Positions 1 to 5,971 of a stretch of DNA of 11,200 bases are shown here, piece by piece. A program made the position numbers and the translations under genes. Each line of letters starts with the position of its first letter. Position 1 is the stretch's first letter. The DNA comes from Baffinella frigidus (lineage: Eukaryota; Cryptophyceae; Cryptomonadales; Baffinellaceae): assembly GCA_026770585.1 (NCBI GenBank), contig MU646340.1:293507-304706 (forward strand). The letters are read 5' to 3'. The notes beneath the pieces are model-generated. The model did no database searches. It was not told the DNA's origin and saw only the letters and a list, made by a program, of their open reading frames with translations.

Positions 1-95
1 GGGTTTAGGGTTTAGGGTTTAGGGTTTAGGGTTTAGGGTTTAGGGTTTAGGGTTTAGGGTTTAGGGTTTAGGGTTTAGGGTTTAGGGTTTAGGGT
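1..95 (+). repeat. Perfect TTTAGGG telomeric array
   Basis: Thirteen uninterrupted GGGTTTA units plus a partial unit, then abrupt unique sequence. TTTAGGG is the telomere repeat of most land plants and many algae. The G-rich strand is on + at the left edge. A genuine left chromosome end would read CCCTAAA on +, so this is either an interstitial array, the inner edge of an array running leftwards the wrong way round, or an assembly or orientation artefact. No mutated units are seen, unlike every other telomere-like tract in the window. Confidence 0.97.
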
Positions 96-516
96 GACTG
101 ATCTGGACGGATGTGACTCCTCGTCTTTGTTACTCATCGTTATTTCGCTCAAGGCGTCTTCAAGAAGACTGCTCCGCCTTGAAAAAGAGTGATCCACATG
201 TCTACCACGCCGCCTATGTCAACAGCACAGGCCCACCTCATGAGGATCATAGAAAGAATGAAAACCGGAAATGACTAGACAGAAGGGTGTTCTTCTTCTT
301 CTTTATTACTCTCGACACAGGTCCTAGATAGGCCCTTTAGCCTCGAGTTGAGTGATACAATTTCTATGAGCCTCAAGAACGAGCCCACACCAGACAGAAG
401 GGTGATGGGAGGTTTGCACGGCAGGTGGACATGGCGTTTGCGCTGATCGAAGGCGCTGCGATGGTCAAGTGTCCCCACGATAACTCTCCGGTCCAGGTGT
501 CACCCCCCCCCATTAG
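96..516. other. Unique segment with no supported gene
   Basis: Non-repetitive DNA between the perfect array and the first degenerate tract. A 13-bp direct repeat (agacagaagggtg) occurs at 277-289 and 392-404, the first followed by a short TTC/CTT run. A 67-codon minus frame (275-478) is open but has no recognisable domain. I see no RNA gene. Confidence 0.6.
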
Positions 517-807
517 GCCCTAAACCATGAATCATAATTAAGGAATCCCCAACCCTTAAACCATACTCCCTAAACCCTAACCCCTAAATCCTGAACTCTG
601 AATACGAAACTCGAAACCCGAAACCCTAATCCTTAACCACCAAACCTTAAACCCTGAACCCTAAACCCCAAACCCTAAACCCTAAACCCTTACCCCTCAA
701 CCCTAAACCCTTAACCCTCAACCCTCAACCCTCAACAGTAAACCCCACACCCGAAACCTCAAACCCCAAACCCCAATCCCCAATCCCCACATCCCAAACC
801 CCAAACA
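517..807 (-). repeat. Degenerate telomere-like tract, C-strand on +
   Basis: About 290 bp of CCCTAAA variants (CCCTAAA, CCCTCAA, CCCCAAA, CCCGAAA, CCCTTAA), with mostly 7-bp and some 6- or 8-bp spacing. Frames through it give low-complexity peptides rich in G, W, F, R and V, which are repeat translations and not genes. Confidence 0.93.
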
Positions 808-1377
808 CTGACTAGCGAAATGTCGGGGTGGGCAGATCCGAGCAGGGCTGCACATAGGAAGTCTGATGAGTGGCGTGGTTAGCCTCCGGATGCCGCAGTT
901 TACAGTCTTCGGCGACACGGTTCATCTCCCCCAACCCCGAAACCCTTAGCCCTCCCGATTGCCGTTGAGGTGTGTGTACTCTAAATACGTCTTGTGTGTA
1001 ATATGAGCACGCACCGACACGCTGATCCGAAACTCTGAACCCGTTCGCGTGCCGCAGACACGCGCACTACGTTCCACCGGACAGTGCCCGTGCCCTCTGT
1101 TGATGCCACCATGGTCACCATTCATCATCCCTACGGTGGACAGGGAGCGTGACTGTAATATTCCCCTTTTTTGACAGATTTTGTGATAGGTGACCACGGT
1201 TCAAGAACGGAGTCTCGCGGGGATATTGACTGTTGGTGTTTCCTTTGGGACAGCATAAAGCCACACACCTGTAGGGTTTTTAAACAGATGTTGCTTCAGG
1301 TGAACACGGCGTCGCGAATGGAAAGCAACGGCACGCCGGGGCGCGTCCACGTCTCAGCAGACATCGCTCGCGTTCTC
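808..1377. other. Mostly unique segment with weak coding hints only
   Basis: No confident gene. On the minus strand a 46-codon ATG frame (1121 to 981) begins MVTMVASTEG and contains GTVRWNVVRV, which looks protein-like but is too short to call. On + a GCCACCATGG context lies near 1105-1114 but its frame closes after 13 codons. Two loosely similar blocks at 1170-1201 and 1281-1311 share an ACAG, 12-base, GTGA arrangement and may be a diverged duplication. Confidence 0.4.
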
Positions 1378-1480
1378 GCGGTACACTCCCCACCCTGGGT
1401 CCCAGGGTAGAGCGCTTTGTGAGGCCCTGTCCCTGCGGACCCTCTCTTGGCAAAACGCTGAGTTGCCTCGCGTGTTCCTG
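1378..1480 (+). repeat. Diverged direct repeat, copy A
   Basis: Pairs with 1644-1766. Both begin GCGGTACAC, share GGGTAGAGCGCT about 30 bp in, and end with ACGCTGAGTTGCCTCG followed by GTGTTCCTG. The middle is diverged and about 20 bp shorter in this copy. Function unknown. Confidence 0.8.
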
Positions 1481-1643
1481 GTTCAAGCCCGTTGCCCGCG
1501 TTCTCACGGTAGCATCGGGGGGACCCCATTTTTCTCTGATTTCCTGGCAACGAAAATCGCTACACGAATCCTTTGATATTACTACTACACACCCCACGCA
1601 TATCCCCGCAGAACTTTCCAGTTGCCCCTAACAAGCCCCTATG

Positions 1644-1766
1644 GCGGTACACACGCCACCCATGGCCCGAGGGTAGAGCGCTGCGCAGATAGGGTGGCCG
1701 CGGAAGTAACCCCTTTCCCTAGTAACCATCGCCAGGCAGAACGCTGAGTTGCCTCGTGTGTTCCTG
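1644..1766 (+). repeat. Diverged direct repeat, copy B
   Basis: Second copy of the 1378-1480 repeat, start-to-start distance 266 bp. The two ends are well conserved and the interior is not, as expected of an old local duplication. No terminal inverted repeat is seen. Confidence 0.8.
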
Positions 1767-1962
1767 ATACAAAATTCCTGACAATGACCCTGAATGGCTC
1801 CACACACCGTACTAAGTTCCCGCCTAATCGAGGCGCATAACCTGGCATGTGTGCCTAAGAGACTTTTTAAATGGGAGTTATCTGCCTTCTGAGGCTCATA
1901 ACATTGATCAGGGAAAAGGGTACACGCTTGAGCGGCGAGGCATGATCGATTGCAAGGGCAAG

Positions 1963-2106
1963 GGCGAAATCGAGACGTTCTGGGTTCGCCCCCCTCCCTT
2001 CTGTCAGAAACAGCGAAATTGAGACCTACTAGGTGAGCCGTCCTCCCCTCTACCAGAAAGGGCGAAATTGAGCGTTCCTCCCCTTGTCAGAAAGAGCGAA
2101 GTTGAG
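1963..2106 (+). repeat. 49-bp tandem repeat, four imperfect units
   Basis: The motif GCGAAATTGAG (variants GCGAAATCGAG and GCGAAGTTGAG) recurs at about 1963, 2012, 2061 and 2095, each followed by a pyrimidine-rich block and CAGAAA. Spacings are 49, 49 and 34 bp, so the third unit has lost about 15 bp. A second motif, GAGACCTACT, occurs in two units. Confidence 0.85.
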
Positions 2107-2192
2107 ACCTACTGGGTGGGTCTTCCTTCCATCAGCCAGTAAGGGTGGACACCCTGTTTCCGGCGTTGTGTAGCATATGCTGTAAGCACCCT

Positions 2193-2252
2193 ACGGAATG
2201 CCGGAATCAAGTTGATACCGGAGTTCGGGTGTCGACCGGAGTTCGGGTGTCG
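2193..2252 (+). repeat. Dispersed repeat copy with 18-bp tandem pair
   Basis: ACCGGAGTTCGGGTGTCG is repeated exactly in tandem (2217-2234 and 2235-2252). The preceding GGAATGCCGGAATCAAGTTG resembles blocks at 5435-5472 and 5106-5147, so this is one of three copies of a dispersed repeat of about 40 bp. Confidence 0.8.
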
Positions 2253-2333
2253 ACCCATGTGCGAAACGCCCCTGAAGCGGAGTGTTTTTTTGATCAGAAG
2301 CATCGCCAGAAGGAGCAGTCCCGGTGAAAAACA

Positions 2334-2473
2334 TGTCCGATTCAGTCAACCCTCTTGTTCGTGGATCCGTGGTTCCTTTCGTGCGTGGATCAGTCACCCC
2401 CCCTCGTGCGTGGAAGAGGGGAAGCATTCCCGGAACAAATCCTGTCCGGACCAGTGAACCCTCGTGTGCGTGG
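2334..2473 (+). repeat. 31-bp direct repeat pair with TCGTGCGTGG motifs
   Basis: 2334-2364 and 2443-2473 match at 25 of 31 positions (TGTCCG, then CAGT, AACCCTC and CGTGG). Between and after them, TCGTGCGTGG-like decamers recur near 2379, 2404 and 2489. No gene is evident here. Confidence 0.75.
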
Positions 2474-2623
2474 TGCGGTTGACTGAATCGTGCGTGTTGG
2501 TGGAACAGGTGGATCAGCCGCCCGAAACGCATCTCGAATGCATCAACGAAGCGCTGGTCTCACCCGGGAACCTCCTCAATAAATTGATTAAGTTGTGGCA
2601 CCTCTTAAGCCCATTCTCACCAC

Positions 2624-2694
2624 GCTTTTCCGCCCGCAAGCTGATTTTGAGGTTTGCGCCAGAAAGTTGATTTTGAATCTTGTGGCGGAAAAGC
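2624..2694. repeat. Inverted repeat (GCTTTTCCGCC / GGCGGAAAAGC)
   Basis: Arms at 2624-2634 and 2684-2694 are perfectly complementary over 11 bp, extending imperfectly inward (CGCAAG against CTTGTG). The loop holds two TGATTTTGA motifs, and a third related motif (TGATTTTGC) lies just downstream near 2720. Confidence 0.7.
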
Positions 2695-2734
2695 ATCAGT
2701 TGCTTTTGAGGCTCTGTCTGATTTTGCATGTACG

Positions 2735-2930
2735 GCTGTGTGCACCTGGTTTGGATTAAACCACTTAGCAGCCACTGGGGACTTCACGCACGGATACAGT
2801 CCATCTAAACGATTTGTACCATAATCTTATCCGTTTGCATTAGATTCCAACCGCACCCCCCCCGGATCTCCGGGCGAAAATGAACTCAGCCGCTGCTAAG
2901 TGGACCGCTGTGCACACCTCGTTTGGATTG
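2735..2930. repeat. Direct 24-bp and inverted 12-bp repeat pair
   Basis: 2735-2758 and 2907-2930 match at 20 of 24 positions (GCTGTG, then CACCT and GTTTGGATT). CCACTTAGCAGC (2761-2772) is the exact reverse complement of GCTGCTAAGTGG (2892-2903). Both second copies fall inside the ORF starting at 2880, so part of that ORF is duplicated just upstream in rearranged form. Confidence 0.75.
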
Positions 2931-3101
2931 AATGTGGTGGGGGAGCAGGACGCGGCGGAGGAGGCATTGGACGACCTGCTCGCGGTGCGCGCCTCTCTCA
3001 TGTCTCCGAGTCCCGCGCCCCGCACCCCGGTACTGCCCCGCCACATTCTTGCAAGGCGCCGCCACAAGTCAATTCACCCGGAGTCAGAACATTTCGCCTA
3101 A
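2880..3101 (+). CDS. Hypothetical small protein, possibly first exon
   Basis: ATG at 2880 opens a 73-codon frame starting MNSAAAKWTAVHTSFGLNVV, followed by an acidic, helix-prone part (GEQDAAEEALDDLLAVRASL) and a basic proline-rich part (SPSPAPRTP, then ARRRHK). G or C dominates codon third positions over the first 60 codons, unlike nearby noncoding DNA. After ARRRHK the composition changes, so the real product may leave this frame by splicing; CCCCG|GTACTG near 3029 is a possible donor. The last third lies in a 61-bp block repeated exactly at 3220-3280. I do not recognise the family. It could be an exon fragment or a chance frame. Confidence 0.4.
   Translation: MNSAAAKWTAVHTSFGLNVVGEQDAAEEALDDLLAVRASLMSPSPAPRTPVLPRHILARRRHKSIHPESEHFA
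3009..3069 (+). repeat. 61-bp perfect direct repeat, copy 1 (empty site)
   Basis: Identical over 61 of 61 bases to 3220-3280. In this copy GCCACAAGT runs straight into CAATTC (3070-3075). In the other copy a 140-bp foldback element separates those two parts. This copy is therefore the pre-insertion form of the target. Confidence 0.95.
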
Positions 3102-3203
3102 GTCAACTCCCCCTGAAAGCCAGCGCCTTCAGTCAAATGCCGTCCATGGCGGCCAGGTCCATCTAAACGAAAACAGGGGAAAGTTGACTTAGGTGAGATT
3201 GTT
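3088..3203. repeat. Inverted repeat centred on CCTAAGTCAACT
   Basis: CCTAAGTCAACT (3097-3108) is exactly complementary to AGTTGACTTAGG (3182-3193). The arms extend inward (CCCCCTG against CAGGGGAA) and outward (AACA against TGTT) with indels. The enclosed segment includes GTCCATCTAAACGA, also present near 2800. Possibly a degraded foldback element between the two 61-bp repeat copies. Confidence 0.65.
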
Positions 3204-3219
3204 GACTTAGCTGAAATCT

Positions 3220-3280
3220 AGTCCCGCGCCCCGCACCCCGGTACTGCCCCGCCACATTCTTGCAAGGCGCCGCCACAAGT
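3220..3280 (+). repeat. 61-bp perfect direct repeat, copy 2 (filled site)
   Basis: Exact copy of 3009-3069, 211 bp downstream. Its last four bases, AAGT, form the left target-site duplication of the adjacent element. The copy resumes after the element at 3421 (AAGTCAATTC). Confidence 0.95.
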
Positions 3281-3420
3281 TTATCCGGGGAAACTTATTT
3301 TTCTTTAGTTTGAGGTCAACGAAAATTACTACACGGTTCGTTCTTATTAGTAATATTAAAGCAGTTGTGTAGTAATTTTTGTGGCCATCAGACTAAAGAA
3401 AAATAGGTTTTCCCGGATAA
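3281..3420. mobile_element. MITE-like foldback element 1 (140 bp, AAGT TSD)
   Basis: Terminal inverted repeats 3281-3334 and 3367-3420 pair at 47 of 54 positions, starting TTATCCGGG and ending CCCGGATAA, around a 32-bp AT-rich loop. A 4-bp duplication AAGT flanks it (3277-3280 and 3421-3424). The undisturbed target with a single AAGT is preserved at 3066-3069. There is no coding capacity, so it would depend on a transposase elsewhere. The shape is that of a MITE; the superfamily is not assigned. The palindromic ends make 2-bp AG an alternative reading of the duplication. Confidence 0.88.
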
Positions 3421-3424
3421 AAGT

Positions 3425-3770
3425 CAATTCCCCGGAAGGACGGAACGTGTTTGCTTTTGGGACAAGTGAACGCCAAAATGGGCGTTTGGAAAGGGTCGAG
3501 CCCCCCGGACCAATCTGGCGTGGCACCCCGCGCCCTTTCTGGAAGATTTCGCGTTTTCCGCCAGGAAGCCGCATGTCTGGATGTATCAGAGATGAGCATG
3601 TCTGGATTTATCAGAGATGAGGAGGCGCCGTTTTGTCAGACCCATGCCATGCCCCGAGCAACGCAATGATCTCGCTACCAGGAGGAGGAGAAACGAGGGT
3701 GGGGTTAAAATGCTCGCCCCCAGAGGGAATTGGAGCGTTTACTTTGGGGATGAGGCTAACAGTTCCAATT
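3425..3770. other. Segment with overlapping ORFs, no supported gene; 25-bp tandem pair
   Basis: Several frames of 68 to 79 codons overlap on both strands between 3356 and 3669, and none has recognisable domains or clear splice context. GCATGTCTGGATGTATCAGA and the next five bases (3571-3595) are repeated immediately at 3596-3620 with one mismatch in 25. Confidence 0.6.
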
Positions 3771-3782
3771 CCCTGAACCCTA

Positions 3783-3890
3783 TTCCCTAAACCCCGACCC
3801 CCCCTCCCTCGCGTGTGTTTCCCTAAACCCCGACCTCCCCTCCCTCGCGTGTAATTCCCTAAACCCCGACCCCCCCTCCCTCGCGTGTGG
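3783..3890 (+). repeat. 36-bp tandem repeat, three units, with CCCTAAA motif
   Basis: Three units start at 3783, 3819 and 3855, exactly 36 bp apart, each TTCCCTAAACCCCGAC followed by a C/T-rich run and CCCTCGCGTGT. They are nearly identical. Each carries one telomere-like CCCTAAA, so the array looks like a telomere-like seed plus adjacent DNA amplified together. It ends at GGCAG (3889-3893), a possible splice acceptor on +. Confidence 0.92.
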
Positions 3891-3950
3891 CAGAGCGGCG
3901 CAAGTTTCGCCTCACTTGATCATCGGTTCTCGCTTCCAATGGTCAAATCC

Positions 3951-4290
3951 GAAACCCCTACCGCCCAACCCCCAAACCCTAACCTCTAACCTAACCTTTA
4001 ACCCCTCGCCCCTCGCCCCTCACCCTTGACCCCCTAACCAGTTACCCCTAACCCCTAACCCCTAACCCCTAACCACTAACGCCCAACCCCTAACTCCTAA
4101 CTCCTTACCCCTAACTCCTCACCCCTAACCCCTAACCACTAACACCTCACCCCTAACCCCGCACCCTTAACCCCTAACCCCTCACCCCTAACCCCAAACC
4201 CCAAACACCAAACCCTGAACCTTGAACCCTCAATCTTGAAACCCCCTGAACCCTGCACCCCCCTGAACCCTGAACCCTGAAGTCTGAACC
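3951..4290 (-). repeat. Degenerate telomere-like tract, C-strand on +
   Basis: About 340 bp dominated by CCCCTAA units in its first half (period 7) and by CCCTGAA and CCCCAAA towards the end. It separates two coding-like islands, so it may lie within an intron. Confidence 0.93.
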
Positions 4291-4369
4291 TCAAAACAGG
4301 GGGCGTCGGCCTCCTCCCCAAGGCGCGCCTCGGTCTCATCTCCAGGAGGAGCCTTGGTCACCACGAACT
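4290..4369 (-). CDS. Candidate internal exon, unknown protein (strand uncertain)
   Basis: Minus reading after GCTGTGAG gives AG TTC GTG GTG ACC AAG, that is FVVTKAPPGDETEARLGEEA then DAPCFE, 26 codons with G/C-rich third positions, ending GAG|GTTCAG at a possible donor. It begins with two bases that complete the single G left by the candidate exon at 4732-4902, so the phases agree. The + strand is also open here (4300 to 4431, with RRASVSS and KTRSLSPGSS), and the two frames share the third-position register, so base composition cannot choose between them. Minus is favoured only for the better splice signals of its partner exon. Confidence 0.27.
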
Positions 4370-4434
4370 CTCACAGCCTCCTGAAAACGAGATCGTTATC
4401 TCCCGGATCAAGCATAAACGGGATCAACGTGGTC

Positions 4435-4680
4435 AAACCCCAAACCCCTAACCCCAGACCCTAACCCTCAACCCTCAACCCTCAACCTCCAGCCCTCAAG
4501 CTTGAACCCTGAACCCTGCACCCTGAACCCTGAACCCTGAACCCTGAACCCTGAACTCTGGACTCTGAACCATGGTCCCCGAATCCTGAACCCTGATCCC
4601 TGAGCCCTGAACCCTGAATCCTGGACCCTGGACACTGAACCCTGCACCCTGAACCCTGGATTCTGAACCCCACTCCCCAA
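4435..4680 (-). repeat. Telomere-like tract homogenised to CCCTGAA
   Basis: About 245 bp, nearly all CCCTGAA units in register from 4504 on, with a few CCCTGCA, CCTGGA and CTCTGGA variants. It lies between two coding-like islands, inside the presumed intron. Confidence 0.94.
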
Positions 4681-4731
4681 ACCAGGGTGCCTCCATGCCC
4701 TCCCCGACCCTCCATAAAACGATATCGCTAC

Positions 4732-4902
4732 CTTCCGAGATATGCGAACAAGGGCTCAAAATCCTGATCGCTCCGGAGGTGGCCGTGAAGGTCGTTCCGG
4801 AAGGCGAGCCCCCAGCGAGCGGGGTGAGTCGGAAGTTCAAGCGGCTGAACCGAGCAAGACGCGCCTCCTCTGCGAATTGCATCTCGATCGTCGTACCCGC
4901 GC
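4732..4902 (-). CDS. Candidate exon, unknown protein (strand uncertain)
   Basis: On the minus strand the segment follows a strong pyrimidine tract and acceptor (CTTTCTGCTTTTGTTGCGTAG). It reads 56 codons including TTIEMQFAEEARLARFSRLN and TFTATSGAIRI, and ends at GGAAG|GTAGCG, a good donor, in phase 1. The antisense + frame is equally open (4686-4946, beginning GASMPSPTLHKTISLP, closing at the TAA that abuts the foldback element at 4945). Both frames share the wobble position. Under the + reading its start resembles the upstream island (KTISLPS against KTRSLSP, 23 of 30 bases). No family is recognised on either strand. Confidence 0.33.
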
Positions 4903-4944
4903 CTACGCAACAAAAGCAGAAAGCCAGGTACGGGTCGTCGCCCT

Positions 4945-5109
4945 AATTCTAGCGCTGTCCCACTTCAATTTCGGCTCGTAGATAGAGTGCCCCCCCCCAA
5001 ACTTCACAGGTGAATTTCGTTGGGGGGGGGGTCAAAATCCACCAGTCATTTTTTTGGGGGGGGCACTTTATCTACGCGCCCACGTTGAACTGGGACAGAG
5101 CTAGTAATT
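4945..5109. mobile_element. Foldback element with poly-C/poly-G arms
   Basis: The outer arms run inward from AATT (4945-4948) and AATT (5106-5109). They share CTAG, GCTGTCCCA and TTCAA on the left against the complementary TTGAA, TGGGACAG and CTAG on the right. Next come CGTAGATAGAGTGC opposite GCACTTTATCTACG, then a C run (4990-4998) opposite a G run (5056-5063). A second G run (5022-5031) in the loop could also pair with the C run. It has the architecture of a short transposable element of about 165 bp with imperfect arms. No clear target duplication is visible. Confidence 0.72.
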
Positions 5110-5147
5110 CCGGCATCAAGGTAACGCCCACTCGTGTCCGGGTGCGG
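5106..5147 (+). repeat. Dispersed repeat copy (CCGGNATCAAGG type)
   Basis: AATTCCGGCATCAAGGTAAC followed by GTGTCCGGGTG resembles the blocks at 2193-2252 and 5435-5472. It starts at the AATT end of the preceding foldback element, so the element may have landed next to or inside the repeat. Confidence 0.55.
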
Positions 5148-5194
5148 CGCGCCACTGAGATGCGTGTACGACGATGCACAATATCGGCATGCCG

Positions 5195-5370
5195 TACCAC
5201 GCAAGAGTGTAGGGCAGAGTGACCCACAGGAGAAATAGTAGAATTCTACTATTTCTTAAGTTCATAAGTGGACATTCTTCCCACAGAAAAATCGAAATTT
5301 CGGAAAGTTGTTACAAATTCCGTGTGAACTGGCTTGTTTTCCCAGGTCAGCCCTACACTCTTGCGTGGTA
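5195..5370. repeat. 21-bp perfect inverted repeat enclosing a 26-bp palindrome
   Basis: TACCACGCAAGAGTGTAGGG plus C (5195-5215) is exactly complementary to 5350-5370. Between the arms, AGAAATAGTAGAA/TTCTACTATTTCT (5231-5256) is a perfect 26-bp palindrome centred on GAATTC. The arrangement could extrude as a cruciform or transcribe to a hairpin. An 80-codon minus frame (5249-5491) crosses it and is probably not a gene. Confidence 0.9.
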
Positions 5371-5434
5371 GCGTCTCGCCTCTTGACTGGTTCGTGACGA
5401 GATCCCATGTCAGATGCCCCCCGTTCCATTCTTG

Positions 5435-5472
5435 GGAATGCCGGAGTAAGGTTGGCGCCGGAGTCGGGGCGT
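5435..5472 (+). repeat. Dispersed repeat copy (GGAATGCCGGA type)
   Basis: GGAATGCCGGAGTAAGGTTG followed by GCGCCGGAGTCGGGGCGT aligns with 2193-2234 (GGAATGCCGGAATCAAGTTG, then ACCGGAGTTCGGGTGT). It is the third recognisable copy in the window. Confidence 0.7.
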
Positions 5473-5540
5473 GCAACCTTATCACTGACAAGCTAACACA
5501 ATAACATAATGCTCCGGGGGCCGGCGGCGATTGACCAACT

Positions 5541-5684
5541 TTATCTCAGAAAACGAGTTCTAAAACTCGGTTTCTTAAGTTAATCCCCTTACAATTTTGT
5601 CAACTTATGCGGAGAGTAAAGTTGACGAATTTGTAGGGGAATTGACTTAAGAAAACGAGTTTTAGAACTCGTTTTCTGAGATAA
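5541..5684. mobile_element. MITE-like foldback element 2 (144 bp, AACT TSD)
   Basis: Arms 5541-5606 and 5619-5684 pair at 60 of 66 positions around a 12-nt loop. Ends are TTATCTCAG and CTGAGATAA, with AACT duplicated on both sides (5537-5540 and 5685-5688). Each arm contains its own hairpin (AAAACGAGTT against AACTCGGTTT or AACTCGTTTT), so the element is a palindrome of palindromes. The TTATC ends and AANT duplication match the element at 3281-3420, implying one family despite unrelated interiors. It is noncoding. Confidence 0.88.
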
Positions 5685-5694
5685 AACTCGAGGG

Positions 5695-5782
5695 TTTCCT
5701 GGTGCTCATCCTGCCCGGGTTTGTCATCCTCCTGGTACAAATGCTGCCCGGTTTAGTCCTCCTGGCACACACCGCTGCCCAG
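5695..5782 (+). repeat. Minisatellite, three imperfect units of about 31 bp
   Basis: Units start TTTCCTGG (5695), TTTGTCATCCTCCTGG (5720) and TTTAGTCCTCCTGG (5752), and each closes with GCTGCCC or CCTGCCC. The array stops exactly where the next element's TA begins. Confidence 0.8.
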
Positions 5783-5886
5783 TACCCCTTAAGTGCCCAG
5801 CAGGCTCATACGCCCTACCGTAGGGCCCTAGGACCAGCCTAGGACCTCAGGCCCCCAAATTTGGAGGCCTGGTCACTTAAGGGATA
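5783..5886 (+). mobile_element. F-family element F1 (TA-flanked MITE, 104 bp)
   Basis: Ends are TACCCCTTAAGTG and CACTTAAGGGATA, complementary at 12 of 13 positions, with TA at both edges (5783-5784 and 5885-5886). The core carries GGCTCATACGCCCTAC and TAGGGCCCTAGGACC, shared with F2 to F4. Sixteen bases inside the right end is a 22-bp hairpin (5849-5870, centre CCAAATTTGG). TA flanks are typical of Tc1/mariner-type targets. Noncoding. Confidence 0.87.
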
Positions 5887-5898
5887 GTCAACGGGCGT

Positions 5899-5954
5899 CA
5901 GACTAAAACAAGAGTGGTTGACTAAAAAAAGTCGTTGACTAAAACAAGAGGTGT
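5899..5954 (+). repeat. Short tandem repeat GTTGACTAAAACAAGAG
   Basis: Three units of about 17 bp: GACTAAAACAAGAG, TTGACTAAAAAAAGTC and TTGACTAAAACAAGAG. They lie just outside element F1. Confidence 0.8.
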
Positions 5955-5971
5955 TTTGTTCGCAGGCGGAA

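Noticed and set aside
1475-1500. GGTTCAAGCCC resembling a tRNA B box (T-arm)
   Set aside because: The flanking five bases cannot form a T-stem, no anticodon arm or acceptor stem fits, and the duplicate copy near 1760 lacks the motif.
1280-1597. Minus-strand 105-codon ORF, overlapping 84- and 79-codon frames
   Set aside because: All frames are open together in GC-rich DNA, the segment includes a diverged direct repeat, and no recognisable motif or consistent splice context was found.
2145-2532. Overlapping ORFs on both strands with repeated RSTPELR or TGVRVS peptides
   Set aside because: The repetition comes from the 18-bp tandem and the 31-bp direct repeat, with no domain or splice support.
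4139-4715. Open minus frames rich in GFRVQGSGFRV-type repeats
   Set aside because: They are direct translations of 7-bp CCCTGAA and CCCTAAC units (21-base period gives a 7-residue repeat); no other protein signal within the repeat part.
5695-5954. Repeats with spacers suggesting a CRISPR array
   Set aside because: Units are contiguous or irregular with no constant repeat and variable spacer pattern, and the context is eukaryotic.
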